Shown here one piece after another: positions 17,347 through 26,109 of a DNA stretch of 64,000 nucleotides (positions are counted from its first letter, which is position 1; each line of letters begins with the position of its first letter). The translations under genes and the position numbers were made by a program. The stretch covers positions 29,293 to 93,292 of the forward strand of contig NZ_JACJQY010000019.1 in assembly GCF_014696925.1 (NCBI RefSeq). Direction: 5' to 3'. Source of the DNA: Phormidium tenue FACHB-1050. GTDB taxonomy: Bacteria > Cyanobacteriota > Cyanobacteriia > Pseudanabaenales > Pseudanabaenaceae. The notes under the pieces were generated by a model. It saw only the letters and a program-made list of their open reading frames with translations, was not told the origin of the DNA and did not search any database.

Positions 17347-18183
17347 ATGACCCAAACCATTTTTGAAAGTACAAACCAAATCGCCCAAATTCCACCTCAA
17401 GAAGCATTCCTACGAATCGAAAATGTTTCCAAAATCTATCCCACGCCAAAAGGTGAATATGTTGTTCTTAAGGATGTCAATCTACATATTCAAGAAGGTG
17501 AATTTATTTGTTTAATTGGTCACTCTGGCTGTGGTAAATCTACTCTCTTAAACATGGTCGGCGGCTTCTCAAAGCCTTCCATTGGTGAAGTAACAGTCAA
17601 TGGCAAACTGATCACCAAACCAGGTCCCGATCGCATGGTGGTATTTCAAGGTTATGCGCTCTTGCCTTGGCTAACGGTGTATGAAAATGTCATGCTTGCC
17701 GTTGACTCGGTTAACCCCAACATGTCGAAAGGCGAAAAAAATGATATCGTCCGCCATCATTTGGCAATGGTGGGATTAAGTGAAGCCGCCGAGAAAAAGC
17801 CCACTCAAATTTCGGGGGGGATGAAGCAGCGCGTATCGATCGCTAGAGCTTTAGCAATCCGTCCTGAAGTATTGATTCTTGATGAACCCTTTGGCGCTTT
17901 GGATGCGATTACCAAAGAGGAACTGCAAGAGGAACTATTACAAATCTGGACAGAGCATCGCTGTACCGTATTAATGATTACCCACGATATCGATGAGGCT
18001 CTATTCCTAGCCGATCGCTTAGTGATGATGACCAATGGTCCTGCCGCTAATATTGGTGAAATCATGACCATCCCTTTCCCCCGTCCTCGTGATCGCGCCC
18101 AAATCATGGAAGATCCTTTATATTATGATCTTAGAAATACAGCTTTAGATTTTCTGTATAACCGTTTTGCCCATGATGAGTGA
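17347..18183 (+). CDS. nrtD: Nitrate ABC transporter ATP-binding protein NrtD
   Basis: 278 aa ABC ATPase paralogous to the N-terminal half of NrtC. Walker A GHSGCGKSTLL, signature ISGGMKQRVSIARAL, Walker B VLILDEPFGALD, switch ITHDIDEA. It completes the NrtBCD complex. ATG at 17347 is preceded by AAAGAGAT. The last bases overlap the start of the DUF6671 gene, so those two are likely translated from one transcript. Confidence 0.96.
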   Translation: MTQTIFESTNQIAQIPPQEAFLRIENVSKIYPTPKGEYVVLKDVNLHIQEGEFICLIGHSGCGKSTLLNMVGGFSKPSIGEVTVNGKLITKPGPDRMVVFQGYALLPWLTVYENVMLAVDSVNPNMSKGEKNDIVRHHLAMVGLSEAAEKKPTQISGGMKQRVSIARALAIRPEVLILDEPFGALDAITKEELQEELLQIWTEHRCTVLMITHDIDEALFLADRLVMMTNGPAANIGEIMTIPFPRPRDRAQIMEDPLYYDLRNTALDFLYNRFAHDE

Positions 18184-19078
18184 TGCCCTCACGCCTAGCC
18201 CCTCTCCCTATGGGAGAGGGGAACCAGATAACAGAATAAGCTTTCGCGATCGCCTAGCGGTAATTGCGACCATGCATCGTAAGGAATTAGCGATCGCACC
18301 AATCTTACAAACATCTTTGGGCGTAAGAGTTACCGTACCTCAAAATTTTGATAGCGACTTGTTCGGTACATTTACCCGCGATATTGATCGCCCTGCCAAT
18401 CAAATTGAAACCGCGAAGATTAAGGCGGAGAAAGCTTTAGAACTAATTGATGCTGACTTAGCGATCGCCAGTGAAGGCAGCTTTTTCCCGCATCCGATGC
18501 TAGGTATTCCCTTCAATCGCGAACTTGTTTTATTGCTAGATAAACAGCATAACTTCACAGTTTATGGTGAAGCCCTCTCATCTGATACCAACTTTCGCCA
18601 TCAAAAGATTTCCAGCTATGAGCAAGCCTATGATTTTGCGCTCAAAGTTGGCTTTCCAGACCATGCAGTTGTCTTAATTCCAGATACTCATACTTCAGCA
18701 AAGGAATCAATTTATAAAGGAATTACTTCTGAAGACATGCTGAAGGAAGCAGTAAATGAGTTATTGAAAAAATCGCTACAAATCCACATAGAAACTGACA
18801 TGCGAGCGCTATATAATCCCACTCGAATGAAAAATATTACCAAAGCTACTGAAGATTTAGTACGCAAATTACAGCAACTCTGTCCCAATTGTAATTTTGT
18901 GAATTTCGATATAGTAGATCGAATTAAGGGATTGCCCTGTGAGCTTTGCGGATTGCCTACAAAATCCACCCGCGCCAATGTCTATCGTTGCGATCGCTGT
19001 CTATTTCAGCAAGAGATTCTATTCCCAGATCAAGTTCAATTTGCAGATCCGATGTACTGCTCTTATTGCAATCCTTAG
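18173..19078 (+). CDS. DUF6671 family protein with C-terminal zinc ribbon
   Basis: About 301 aa. The conserved part begins DRLAVIATMHRKELAIAPIL and ends with paired cysteines: CPNC, CELC, CDRC and CSYC, a double zinc-ribbon pattern. VRVTVPQNFDSDLFGTFT and ELVLLLD are typical of DUF6671, whose function is unknown. ATG at 18173 or 18176 overlaps the nrtD stop; the track uses TTG at 18167. Residues about 6-20 (LTPSPSPYGRGEP) are encoded by a dispersed CCCCTCTCCC repeat, so the N-terminus has been rewritten by a repeat. The internal ATG at 18272 is too late. A second 3' end of this gene lies at 20485-20574. Confidence 0.8.
   Translation: MMSDALTPSPSPYGRGEPDNRISFRDRLAVIATMHRKELAIAPILQTSLGVRVTVPQNFDSDLFGTFTRDIDRPANQIETAKIKAEKALELIDADLAIASEGSFFPHPMLGIPFNRELVLLLDKQHNFTVYGEALSSDTNFRHQKISSYEQAYDFALKVGFPDHAVVLIPDTHTSAKESIYKGITSEDMLKEAVNELLKKSLQIHIETDMRALYNPTRMKNITKATEDLVRKLQQLCPNCNFVNFDIVDRIKGLPCELCGLPTKSTRANVYRCDRCLFQQEILFPDQVQFADPMYCSYCNP
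18184..18222. repeat. CCCCTCTCCC repeat inside the DUF6671 reading frame
   Basis: GCCCTCACGCCTAGCCCCTC...GGGAGAGGGG, one unit of the repeat also seen twice at 15049-15156. Here it is in frame and translated at the N-terminus of the DUF6671 protein, directly after the nrtD stop codon. Confidence 0.85.
18989..19078. repeat. Direct repeat copy 1: last 30 codons of the DUF6671 gene
   Basis: 90 bp from the TGC GAT CGC TGT codons to the TAG stop. It is repeated at 20485-20574 with only a handful of substitutions, nearly all synonymous. Confidence 0.9.
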
Positions 19079-19091
19079 GAGCACAAACGAA

Positions 19092-19145
19092 ATAAACCCC
19101 TATGACTCGGTGGGCTTAGCCTGCCAAGTCATATTTGGGGTTGGT
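19092..19145. terminator. Imperfect hairpin after the DUF6671 gene
   Basis: AAACCCCTATGACT...CAAGTCATATTTGGGGTT forms an interrupted stem between convergent genes. It is a plausible terminator for both, but the T tract is weak. Confidence 0.5.
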
Positions 19146-19580
19146 TTAAATTTCTAGATTTGTCGAGATTAAGATCATGGCGCGATCGCAGACTTCTTGA
19201 CGGTTGACTAATTTGGCTAACTCCTTGGGTTCATAGCGACCTTCCTCAACCTCTGCGGATGCGCGATCGACTGCTTCAGTATAAGCTTCGGAAATTGCTA
19301 AGCATAATTCTTCGGTATTAAGGTATGTTCCGCCAGCTTTGCGTCTCTGGTTTTTGGTTTGGATACCGCGTATCGAGTTACGAATTGATAGCTCCCAAGA
19401 CTTGGTGGTGCGATTTTCTGCTTTTTGTTTGATGAGATGCATGAGCAGAATTACTGCATAGCTACGAATGTTGTTAATTTTATCGTCGCGGCTCATTTCT
19501 TCTAATTCATCAACAATTGCCAATGCTCCAGTCATATCGCCTTTAGTTAGCAATTCCCTTAACGTCAAAAGTTCTTCCAT
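19146..19580 (-). CDS. DUF29-like protein
   Basis: 144 aa from the ATG at 19580 (MEELLTLRELLTKGDMTGAL). The track opens 11 codons earlier, but that extension has no support. ELEEMSRDDKINNIRSYAVILLMHLIKQKAENR resembles the DUF29 family, helical proteins of unknown function that are numerous in filamentous cyanobacteria. SWELSIRNSIRGIQ and the closing helix ELAKLVNRQEVCDRAMIL also fit. It lies alone between two copies of the DUF6671 3' end, convergent with that gene. Confidence 0.72.
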   Translation of the reverse strand: MEELLTLRELLTKGDMTGALAIVDELEEMSRDDKINNIRSYAVILLMHLIKQKAENRTTKSWELSIRNSIRGIQTKNQRRKAGGTYLNTEELCLAISEAYTEAVDRASAEVEEGRYEPKELAKLVNRQEVCDRAMILISTNLEI

Positions 19581-19767
19581 ATCTTTATTGTGTGAGAACG
19601 CGAGATATTGCAAATATGAAAAACCAAAACAAAAATTATGATTATAACCTAAATCAATAATACCTTTGCTTAGTATAATTTATTGTACTTTCTATATTAC
19701 AGCCTAACTATTTAAGCAATTACAAAATGTTCAAAAAACAAATTATTTAAATTGCGGATAACCAAAC

Positions 19768-20476
19768 ATGAGAAACATCCAAAAAGCAATCCAACCAATC
19801 TACTAGTGCGAACAAAATCAACCAATAACTCTATATCAAGGGGAAATTGAGTTCTTAGATGATAGTAAAGCTTATCAAGGATATGGCGAAATTACATTTA
19901 ATTGGCTCCCCGATATAAAAGTAAAATTTTCATTTCAGGATAGTTCTTACCGCTCTCTTGATTTTACTAATGATATCTCTCTGCGGTTATGGCACTGGTC
20001 AGCTAATGTGGGATGGGTTCTGAAACGTCCATTTCATGACGATAAAAAAGACGCAAATACGTCGATCTCGATTTGGCTGACCAGTGCCTGATGGACTGGA
20101 TAAATTAAAAGCTGAAGGTAGTTTACGATTACTATTTTCTTGGCTTCAGATCCCAATAACAATGCCTCCAGTACCAGAAGAATCTCCACTTTTTCTTGAT
20201 GCTCTTAAAAAAATGCTCAAGGCAGAAAGTAATCTATTGGATTGTGCGGGATGTATTACGGCAATTCGGAATAGAATTACGCACCCAAAAAGAAAAGGCA
20301 AATCTACGACTATTCTAAAATACTCCCCTGAAGAGCGAACCGAAGCTTACAATCTAAGTAAATGGTATTTAGAGCTTTGCCTATTACGCTTGTTTGGCTA
20401 CAATGGAGTCTATACAAATCGTCTCTATAAATCAAGGTGGGAAGGTGATTATAACCAAGTGCCTTGGGCTTCTTAA
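19768..20476 (+). pseudogene. Broken HEPN-like gene (in-frame stop plus frameshift)
   Basis: From ATG 19768 the frame reads MRNIQKAIQPIY, meets TAG at 19804, and continues open (CEQNQPITLYQGEIEFLDD...) to TGA at 20089. The following ORF, 20084-20476, is in another frame and encodes SLRLLFSWLQIPITMPP, then CAGCITAIRNRITHPKRK and YNGVYTNRLYKSRWEG. RNRITH is an R-N-X3-H motif of the HEPN nuclease type. The joined pieces look like one longer protein with an internal deletion. An inverted repeat, GCACTGGTCAGC/GCTGACCAGTGC, lies at the damaged junction. The full-length family is not identified. Confidence 0.65.
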
Positions 20477-20484
20477 GATAGCGA

Positions 20485-20574
20485 TGCGATCGCTGTCTAT
20501 TTCAGCAAGAAGTTCTCTTCCCAGATCAAGTTCAATTTGCTGATCCGATGTACTGCTCTTATTGCAATCCCTAG
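20485..20574 (+). pseudogene. DUF6671 gene fragment (C-terminal 30 codons)
   Basis: Reads in frame CDRCLFQQEVLFPDQVQFAD...YCNP stop, matching the end of the DUF6671 protein at 18173-19078 with one conservative change (I to V). The other differences are synonymous (GAG/GAA, CTA/CTC, GCA/GCT, CCT/CCC). It comes from a once-functional homologous gene and not from a decaying local copy. The break occurs right after the HEPN-like relic. Confidence 0.85.
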
Positions 20575-20599
20575 TATCTATAAGCGTATTTGGTTTTTA

Positions 20600-20630
20600 T
20601 GGATCGGCGGCGCTTTGCGCCGCCGATCCA
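20600..20630. terminator. Perfect 14-bp hairpin (GC-TTT-GC apex)
   Basis: TGGATCGGCGGCGC around TTT. It lies between the DUF6671 fragment and a CCCCC repeat. It may be an orphaned terminator that belonged to the truncated gene. Confidence 0.7.
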
Positions 20631-20658
20631 TTCTTGATTTTAAGAATTGTAGTTTTTG

Positions 20659-20728
20659 CCCCCCTAGCCCCCCAATTCTGGGGGGAACTATATTTAAGTC
20701 CCCCAGAATTGGGGGATTTAGGGGGCTA
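20659..20728. repeat. CCCCCTAGCCCCC inverted repeat
   Basis: GCCCCCCTAGCCCCCCAATT...AATTGGGGGATTTAGGGGGC, with an inner CCCCAGAATTGGGG palindrome. It is the same class as 17220-17298. Confidence 0.8.
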
Positions 20729-20771
20729 GACACCTAGAGTTTTTGAGGTTGTGTAATTCTTAAATGGGTTC

Positions 20772-20887
20772 TATAGCAATGCAAGAGATAGCTAGAACAA
20801 ATCAAAACCCAAAAGATGAGTGGCGGCGCAAAGCGCCGCCACTCATCTTTTGGGTTTTATGTCCTAAGCAAAACTTACATTGCTATA
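20772..20887. repeat. MITE-like element, family A, copy 2 (116 bp, inverted relative to copy 1)
   Basis: Starts TATAGCAATGCAAGAGATAG and ends CTTACATTGCTATA, with the hairpin arms AAAACCCAAAAGATGAGTGG... around AAA. It is the reverse complement of 6235-6350, including stem sequence. Its right end supplies the TAG stop of the histidine kinase gene. Confidence 0.88.
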
Positions 20888-23456
20888 AATCAATAGATTT
20901 TAAAGTTGATTTGGAATCCATTGATTTTAATGCTCGTTTTACAGCTAAGTCTAATTCTTTAAATGTGACTGGCTTACTAATATAGTCGTTCATACCAGCA
21001 TCTAAACATTCTTCCCTTACTCCTTGGGTCATATCTGCGGTCATAGCAATAATATAAGGAGAATCATCAGATGCTTCTTGGCGAATTAACCGAGTAGCTC
21101 CAATTCCATCTAATTGGGGCATATGCAGATCCATAAATACTAAATCAAAATGTTGCAGTTTAAGATGACTGATCGCTTCAAGTCCATCTCCAGCTAAAGT
21201 TACCGAGCATCCCATTTTTTTTAAAGACTTCAGCGCTGCAATCCTATTTAAGGAATTGTCTTCTACCACTAAGACTTTTAGATTTGCTTCTGTGTCAATA
21301 GCTTGAGGAGGTACTATGGAAGTTGCTTGAGTAGTTACTATGACCTTTGCTTGCGGGGTAACTGGTTGCTCCTCTTTTTCTTCTTTTAACGGGATCGCAA
21401 AACTAAATGTTGAACCTTTCCCAAATTGCGATCGCACCGAAATATTTCCATCCATTTTCTCAACTAGCCGTTTGCAAATTGCTAGCCCCAAACCACTACC
21501 ACCGTAGCGACGAGTATTTGAAGAGTCTACCTGAACAAATGGACTAAAAAGCTTATTTTGGTTTTCAGGCTCAATCCCAATCCCTGTATCTGAAACACTA
21601 AATTTAATTGTATAGTTGCCTTCATTTTGATCTAGCATTTCTACTATGATTCTAATCTCTCCAGATTCAGTGAATTTGATGGCATTACCAACCAAATTAA
21701 TTAAAATTTGCTCTATTCTATTGCTGTCTCCCCAAAATAAATTTGGTAACAATGGATCTATTATGGAGAATAAACCTAGATTCTTTTGACTAGCTTGTAG
21801 GCTGAGTAAGTTAACTATACTCTCAATAAAACGACGTAATTCAAAAGTTTTTACATCTAACTCTAGGTGATCTGCTTCTATACGGGAAAAATCAAGGATG
21901 TCATTAATCACATTTAATAATACTCTTCCCCCCTCAATAATCATCTGGATATAATCTTCTTGCTCTTCATTAAGTTCAGTAAAACTAAGAAGGTCGCTTA
22001 CAGCTATTACAGCATTCATGGGAGTGCGAATTTCATGGCTCATCATCGATAGAAACTCACTTTTGGCAACATTTGCGGCTTCAGCTTTTTCTTTAGAGCG
22101 TTTTAATTCATTCAATAAAATATTTTGTTTGATCGAAATTCCTAGCTGTAAACAAACTGCTGTAGCGATCGCAATTTCACTTTCTGTCCAAATACGGCTA
22201 GGCTGCTGATAATCAAAAGCAACTAATATTCCCCAAAGTTGGTCGCCTTCAAATATTGGCATACTCAAACGTGAGTAAATATCTTCATGATCTTCATGAT
22301 CTTTGATGGCGAGATGAGTTAACCCAGATCGAAAAGCCTTATTCTCGACAAAAAAGGATTGAAGTGTGCCATTGACAATAGGATCGTTACCTTGCCCTAC
22401 CGATTCGTTGATAAAGGTAGCAAAGTTTTGATCGTTAAATTGAAATATGGCTACGCGATCACAAGCAAATACTGAGCGCATGTCAGCCGTAACCGAGCTG
22501 AGGGTTTCCATAATCTCTAAAGAATGGCGTATTTGTTCAACAATGCTTAACACCAGACGCTCTTGAGTTAGCTTCTTTTTTAAATTAGCCTGTTCAAGCA
22601 TTAAAAGTTTTGTGCGTTCTTCTACGGTGTCTTCAAGTCGATCAAAGTTGGATTTAAGTTCATTTTGCATAACGGCAAAACTCTGGCTTAGTTGTCCCAA
22701 TTCATCATTCTTAGGGGATGGAAGCAGCACATCTATATTCCCTTGGCTAATCTGTTTAGTAGATAGAACCAATTCTTGTAAACGCTTAATAATAGAAGCT
22801 GATAAAGCTAGCCCAATTCCTCCCGCGAAAATAAATGTAAAAATACTGGCAATTAAGAAGATATTTCGACTGTCAATAATTGCAATCTGGACTTCAGTCT
22901 TAAGCCTTTGCAACTTTAATTCTTCGGCCTTTAGGGCGACATCGATTGCTTTAATAAATTCTTCTTCGCTCTCCTCAAACTCCTCTTTTTGCTCTAAAAA
23001 TTTCTGGGGATCATTGCTTGTTTTTTGAACCTCAATTAATTTTAAGCTATTTGCTTTGAGGGATGCACCTGCGGATTTAATTTGGTTAAGAGCACCTTTT
23101 TTATCAGCAGACAAGTTTTCAGGTACAGACTTATAAAGATTCAACGCCAAATCATATGCCAAAAATCCTTGTTTTACCTCTTCTTCTTCTTCAAGTAAAG
23201 CTGCGTTTATTTCTGGGGCTGGAGCCAAAACTTTCGAGCGTGCAGAGATCGTTGAGTATTCAGAAGTAGCAGCAATAATTTTTGAGCCTGAATTTTTTAG
23301 GTCTTTGAGCGCTGAGTTAGTAGGTATAGTTCCCTCGGAAACAGTTTGAAAATCTTGGTTGATTGTTTCTATGTTTTTGTAGTTGATTACACCAACTAAG
23401 CTTGTGATAGCAGCGATCGCTAAATAACTCAGAGTCAACTTTTGCTTAATCTTCAT
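20883..23456 (-). CDS. Hybrid sensor histidine kinase / response regulator (HAMP-GAF-HisKA-HATPase-REC)
   Basis: 857 aa membrane sensor. An N-terminal transmembrane helix ([16 protein letters not shown]), a periplasmic four-helix region (about 25-190), a second TM ([20 protein letters not shown]), HAMP ([19 protein letters not shown]), coiled coil, GAF domain (about 310-470), HisKA with [12 protein letters not shown], HATPase with [15 protein letters not shown] and GGSGLGLAI boxes, and a REC domain with [11 protein letters not shown]. The signal is unknown. The C-terminus STLKSIDL ends at a TAG contributed by a family A element, so the end may have been altered. No partner regulator is adjacent; the Hpt protein at 57340 is a possible relay partner. 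Confidence 0.93.
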   Translation of the reverse strand: MKIKQKLTLSYLAIAAITSLVGVINYKNIETINQDFQTVSEGTIPTNSALKDLKNSGSKIIAATSEYSTISARSKVLAPAPEINAALLEEEEEVKQGFLAYDLALNLYKSVPENLSADKKGALNQIKSAGASLKANSLKLIEVQKTSNDPQKFLEQKEEFEESEEEFIKAIDVALKAEELKLQRLKTEVQIAIIDSRNIFLIASIFTFIFAGGIGLALSASIIKRLQELVLSTKQISQGNIDVLLPSPKNDELGQLSQSFAVMQNELKSNFDRLEDTVEERTKLLMLEQANLKKKLTQERLVLSIVEQIRHSLEIMETLSSVTADMRSVFACDRVAIFQFNDQNFATFINESVGQGNDPIVNGTLQSFFVENKAFRSGLTHLAIKDHEDHEDIYSRLSMPIFEGDQLWGILVAFDYQQPSRIWTESEIAIATAVCLQLGISIKQNILLNELKRSKEKAEAANVAKSEFLSMMSHEIRTPMNAVIAVSDLLSFTELNEEQEDYIQMIIEGGRVLLNVINDILDFSRIEADHLELDVKTFELRRFIESIVNLLSLQASQKNLGLFSIIDPLLPNLFWGDSNRIEQILINLVGNAIKFTESGEIRIIVEMLDQNEGNYTIKFSVSDTGIGIEPENQNKLFSPFVQVDSSNTRRYGGSGLGLAICKRLVEKMDGNISVRSQFGKGSTFSFAIPLKEEKEEQPVTPQAKVIVTTQATSIVPPQAIDTEANLKVLVVEDNSLNRIAALKSLKKMGCSVTLAGDGLEAISHLKLQHFDLVFMDLHMPQLDGIGATRLIRQEASDDSPYIIAMTADMTQGVREECLDAGMNDYISKPVTFKELDLAVKRALKSMDSKSTLKSIDL

Positions 23457-23558
23457 TCTCTAAATGATTTGCTAACTTTATTTATATAAAAAAATAGATG
23501 ATAACTCATCCTAGACGTAAAAAAATACATGTAAATAAGCTTTTTGTCTTACCTTAAA

Positions 23559-23584
23559 GCACAAAATAGTGTAGCTATTTTGTG
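23559..23584. repeat. Hairpin related to family C (GCACAAAATAG stem)
   Basis: GCACAAAATAG-TGTA-GCTATTTTGTGC, 11-bp arms with a 4-base loop. The AAAATAGNGTAGCTATTTT core recalls the AAAATGGCGTAGCCATTTT hairpin of family C, with matching changes in both arms. It lies in the 560-bp gap upstream of the histidine kinase; the rest of the gap is AT-rich with no gene seen. Confidence 0.6.
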
Positions 23585-23750
23585 CATTTAAACTATTAAG
23601 TCGGCAATCAAAAAAGCTCTAAAAGCAAAGATTTACGACTTTTTTGTGGTTTTACAAATTGCCTTTGTTTGGCTAGAAAAAGTCGGATATTTTAATCTGT
23701 ATTTTTTTGATATTTCATATATCTAAATAGTTGCCGAGTTTTATCTTTTA

Positions 23751-23845
23751 ATCCTCAAAAGTGTTACGCCATTTTGTGTTTTTAAAACCCAATAAGGGTT
23801 TTGTTTTTAATTCGCAAAAGTGTAGTTATACTTTCGTAAATTGGT
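23751..23845. repeat. Degenerate family C element
   Basis: Contains CAAAAGTGTTACGCCATTTTGTG, AAAACCCAATAAGGGTTTTG and CGCAAAAGTGTAGTTATACTTTCG in the family C order, but ends are decayed. It appears to be an old or recombined copy. Confidence 0.5.
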
Positions 23846-23910
23846 CTTAATTATTATTTAGACTGTATCTAAACAACTGATGTTCCATGAATATTCTGTT
23901 ATTTAGCTTA

Positions 23911-24001
23911 TATAGCAGTCCTATATCATTTGTGATTTTTTTGGTTAGTGGAAGGACACCCCGATGGGGTGTTCTTCCACTAACCATTTAGGATTGCTAT
24001 A
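23911..24001. repeat. Short hairpin element with TATAGCA(A/G)TCCTA ends
   Basis: Bounded by TATAGCAGTCCTATA and TAGGATTGCTATA, with a 21-bp central stem (TGGTTAGTGGAAGGACACCC..., loop GAT, one G:T pair). It has the same size class and TA-rich ends as families A and B but a different terminal sequence. It ends about 20 bp from the DUF790 stop. Confidence 0.7.
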
Positions 24002-24019
24002 CATTGCTATATTTGCGAT

Positions 24020-25234
24020 TTATTCGATCGCTTGTAAAACGACTTTAGGCGAAAGTTTATCCTTAAACCAAACCGTCAGTGCAGGCGTATCACTTACTTT
24101 TACGCCAGCCTTCTCCAGATTTAGGCGTTCAGAAATCGCCAAAATCAAATTCTCACAATTAGCCTGCCGCACTTGCGAAAATTTCTTGCGTAAATATTCA
24201 GGTCGCCAATAGCCGACAATCTCTAAGAGATAAGTACGTCCATCGGGATGCACTAATCGAAAGTCGGGAATCATCACACTTCCAGGGATAGGAATTAAAT
24301 CAACTTCTCTTTCTAACTTCCATTCTGTTTTTAATTCTGCCCATCGCTCAGCAAACGATGACTCGATCGCACTGTCATACATTTTGCCCGCAGGATAATG
24401 GCTGACTAACCCACAGTCTGAATCAAGAGTAAATAGACCTGTACGCTTTTGTTTAGAATAAGTATCTTTTTCAACAAGAGTGGCGTTGAGGCTCCATTTG
24501 GTGACATGGAGCAAAGCAGGAAGTAATTTAGCGATCGCCAAGCCATAACGGGTACTTGTACCAAACAGACTCGTTGCACCATCAACGGTAATCGTAAAGC
24601 CATAATCAACATCACCTTCAATATAGGACATCAATTGAAATAGCTTGAGATAACGGAACAGTAACTTGTATTCCCCTGGATCATTACGATGGACTTTGAG
24701 CGTCATATGACTTGCCCGATAGAAAATCCCCTGCACTTGCGAGAGATTATAACGATGGATGAGAGCTTCAGGCGTAGGGCTTTCAAATTGTGTCAGAATC
24801 CGATTTTCCATCAGATCAGCATAGAGTCCTGCGGTAATTTGAGAAGGTAGGACTTCGCGTTTCAGTTCTTCAGTCAGTTTATCGGCGAGTTGAATGAGAG
24901 TTTGCTTTGTAGCTTGATGACTAGGGATAACTTGCGCTGATAATTCAAAAATGCGGCGACGTAATTCCTGCGGTTCGAGGGGACTCATAATTTCAAAGGT
25001 ACTGAAGCTGGATTTGAGAATATGAGCCAATCCCCGCTTCACCCGATAGTCAGGAGTATCACCTTCAAGTTCTTGCAATAGGCGATCGAGTTCCCCCTGT
25101 GTACCACCCTTAGCATTCTCAAAAATTGCGATTAATTCCGTAGCGATCGCCTGATGCTTATCATCTAATTTCAATCGTTTAGGAACGACGGTTTCGCCAT
25201 TCAGTCGATGCATCAGGAGTTCGCTAGGCAGCAT
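24020..25234 (-). CDS. DUF790 family protein (Bax1-like nuclease)
   Basis: 404 aa. MLPSELLMHRLNGETVVPKRL at the start, KRGLAHILKSSFSTFE, ITAGLYADLMENRILTQFE and IPDFRLVHPDGRTYLLEIVGYWRPEYLRKK near the end are the DUF790 hallmarks. The last segment (D...LEIVGYW...K) resembles a PD-(D/E)XK-like nuclease core. In archaea the homologue Bax1 is a nuclease partner of the XPB helicase; in cyanobacteria its role is unproven. No helicase gene is adjacent. A family B element lies directly upstream of the start. Confidence 0.85.
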   Translation of the reverse strand: MLPSELLMHRLNGETVVPKRLKLDDKHQAIATELIAIFENAKGGTQGELDRLLQELEGDTPDYRVKRGLAHILKSSFSTFEIMSPLEPQELRRRIFELSAQVIPSHQATKQTLIQLADKLTEELKREVLPSQITAGLYADLMENRILTQFESPTPEALIHRYNLSQVQGIFYRASHMTLKVHRNDPGEYKLLFRYLKLFQLMSYIEGDVDYGFTITVDGATSLFGTSTRYGLAIAKLLPALLHVTKWSLNATLVEKDTYSKQKRTGLFTLDSDCGLVSHYPAGKMYDSAIESSFAERWAELKTEWKLEREVDLIPIPGSVMIPDFRLVHPDGRTYLLEIVGYWRPEYLRKKFSQVRQANCENLILAISERLNLEKAGVKVSDTPALTVWFKDKLSPKVVLQAIE

Positions 25235-25258
25235 AGATGTTTCACAGAAATGCTAATT

Positions 25259-25374
25259 TATAGCTGTCGCCGTTTGTATTATGACAAATCAAAACCCAAG
25301 AAGCGAGTAGCGGCGCTTTGCGCCGCTACTCGTCTTCTGGGTTTATGTCCTAATCAGACTGGCGACAGCTAGCA
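25259..25374. repeat. MITE-like element, family B, copy 1
   Basis: TATAGCTGTCGCCGTTTG on the left and GACTGGCGACAGCTA on the right. The stem AACCCAAGAAGCGAGTAGCGGCGC pairs with a slightly diverged partner around TTT. It lies between divergent genes DUF790 and the CCB protein. Confidence 0.85.
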
Positions 25375-25408
25375 GCGTATTTATTGTCATTTGAGTATAA
25401 GAGTAAAC

Positions 25409-26032
25409 ATGATTCGATATTTGCCCCTTGTGGTAGGGACGTTGGGAGGCTTTGCCCTACTAGCAAATCGGATGGTAACATTCAATCTCACGGCTAGCCA
25501 ATCTCGCGCTGATGCTCTAGGAGTTTTATTGAGTGCTGTGTTGATTTTAGTGGGGTTACTATGGCAACAAGCTCAGCCGAAGCCCCCTGAGGCTGTAAAT
25601 TTGATTGGCGAAGAAGGGTTAGAAATCGATAACTCACTCAGCGATGCAGTTAAAACTGAACTGGCTTGGGCTTCGCATATTTTGCTAACTAATACAGTGA
25701 CTAAGGTAGTAGCGGTTTATTACGATCGCCAAACAATTTTACGACGAGGCATTTTAGGCAAGAGCAAACAGGTAAATATTGGCGCGATCGCTGAGCGGGT
25801 AATGAAAACCCAAAAGCCAGTTTATTTGGTCAAATTAGAGCTTTATCCAGGACGGGTGGAGTTTGACTATCTACCCGAAAATACTCAGGGTGTGATCGTG
25901 CAACCTCTGGGCGAAAAAGGAGTCATGGTATTAGGAGCAAATATTCCCCGTAGTTACACTAAGCAAGATGAAAATTGGGTAACGGCGATCGCTGAAAAAC
26001 TCACCTATAATCTCGAAAAAATGTCCTCATGA
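25409..26032 (+). CDS. Cofactor assembly of complex C subunit B (CCB2/CCB4-like)
   Basis: 207 aa from the ATG at 25409 (MIRYLPLVVGTLGGFALL); the track begins at an upstream TTG. Two N-terminal hydrophobic segments (to about residue 50) are followed by a soluble domain: ELAWASHILLTNTVTKVVAVYYD, ILRRGILG and GVIVQPLGEKGVMVLGAN. This matches the CCB2/CCB4 family, which helps attach haem c(n) to cytochrome b6. The final bases overlap the upstream-extended form of the next ORF but not its preferred start. Confidence 0.82.
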   Translation: MIRYLPLVVGTLGGFALLANRMVTFNLTASQSRADALGVLLSAVLILVGLLWQQAQPKPPEAVNLIGEEGLEIDNSLSDAVKTELAWASHILLTNTVTKVVAVYYDRQTILRRGILGKSKQVNIGAIAERVMKTQKPVYLVKLELYPGRVEFDYLPENTQGVIVQPLGEKGVMVLGANIPRSYTKQDENWVTAIAEKLTYNLEKMSS

Positions 26033-26048
26033 GTATCTCATCTGATCT

Positions 26049-26087
26049 AAAACCTGTGGCGAACGCGCAGCGTGCGCCACAGGTTTT
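26049..26087. repeat. Hairpin AAAACCTGTGGCG...CGCCACAGGTTTT
   Basis: Arms of about 13 bp around a GC-rich centre (AACGCGCAGCGTG), right after the CCB stop. It probably serves as a terminator and leader repeat before the DUF2059 gene. Confidence 0.6.
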
Positions 26088-26109
26088 CCTCATTACACTA
26101 AAAAAAATT

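Noticed and set aside
20764-20985. Plus-strand 73-aa ORF
   Set aside because: Mostly the family A element plus antisense of the kinase receiver domain.
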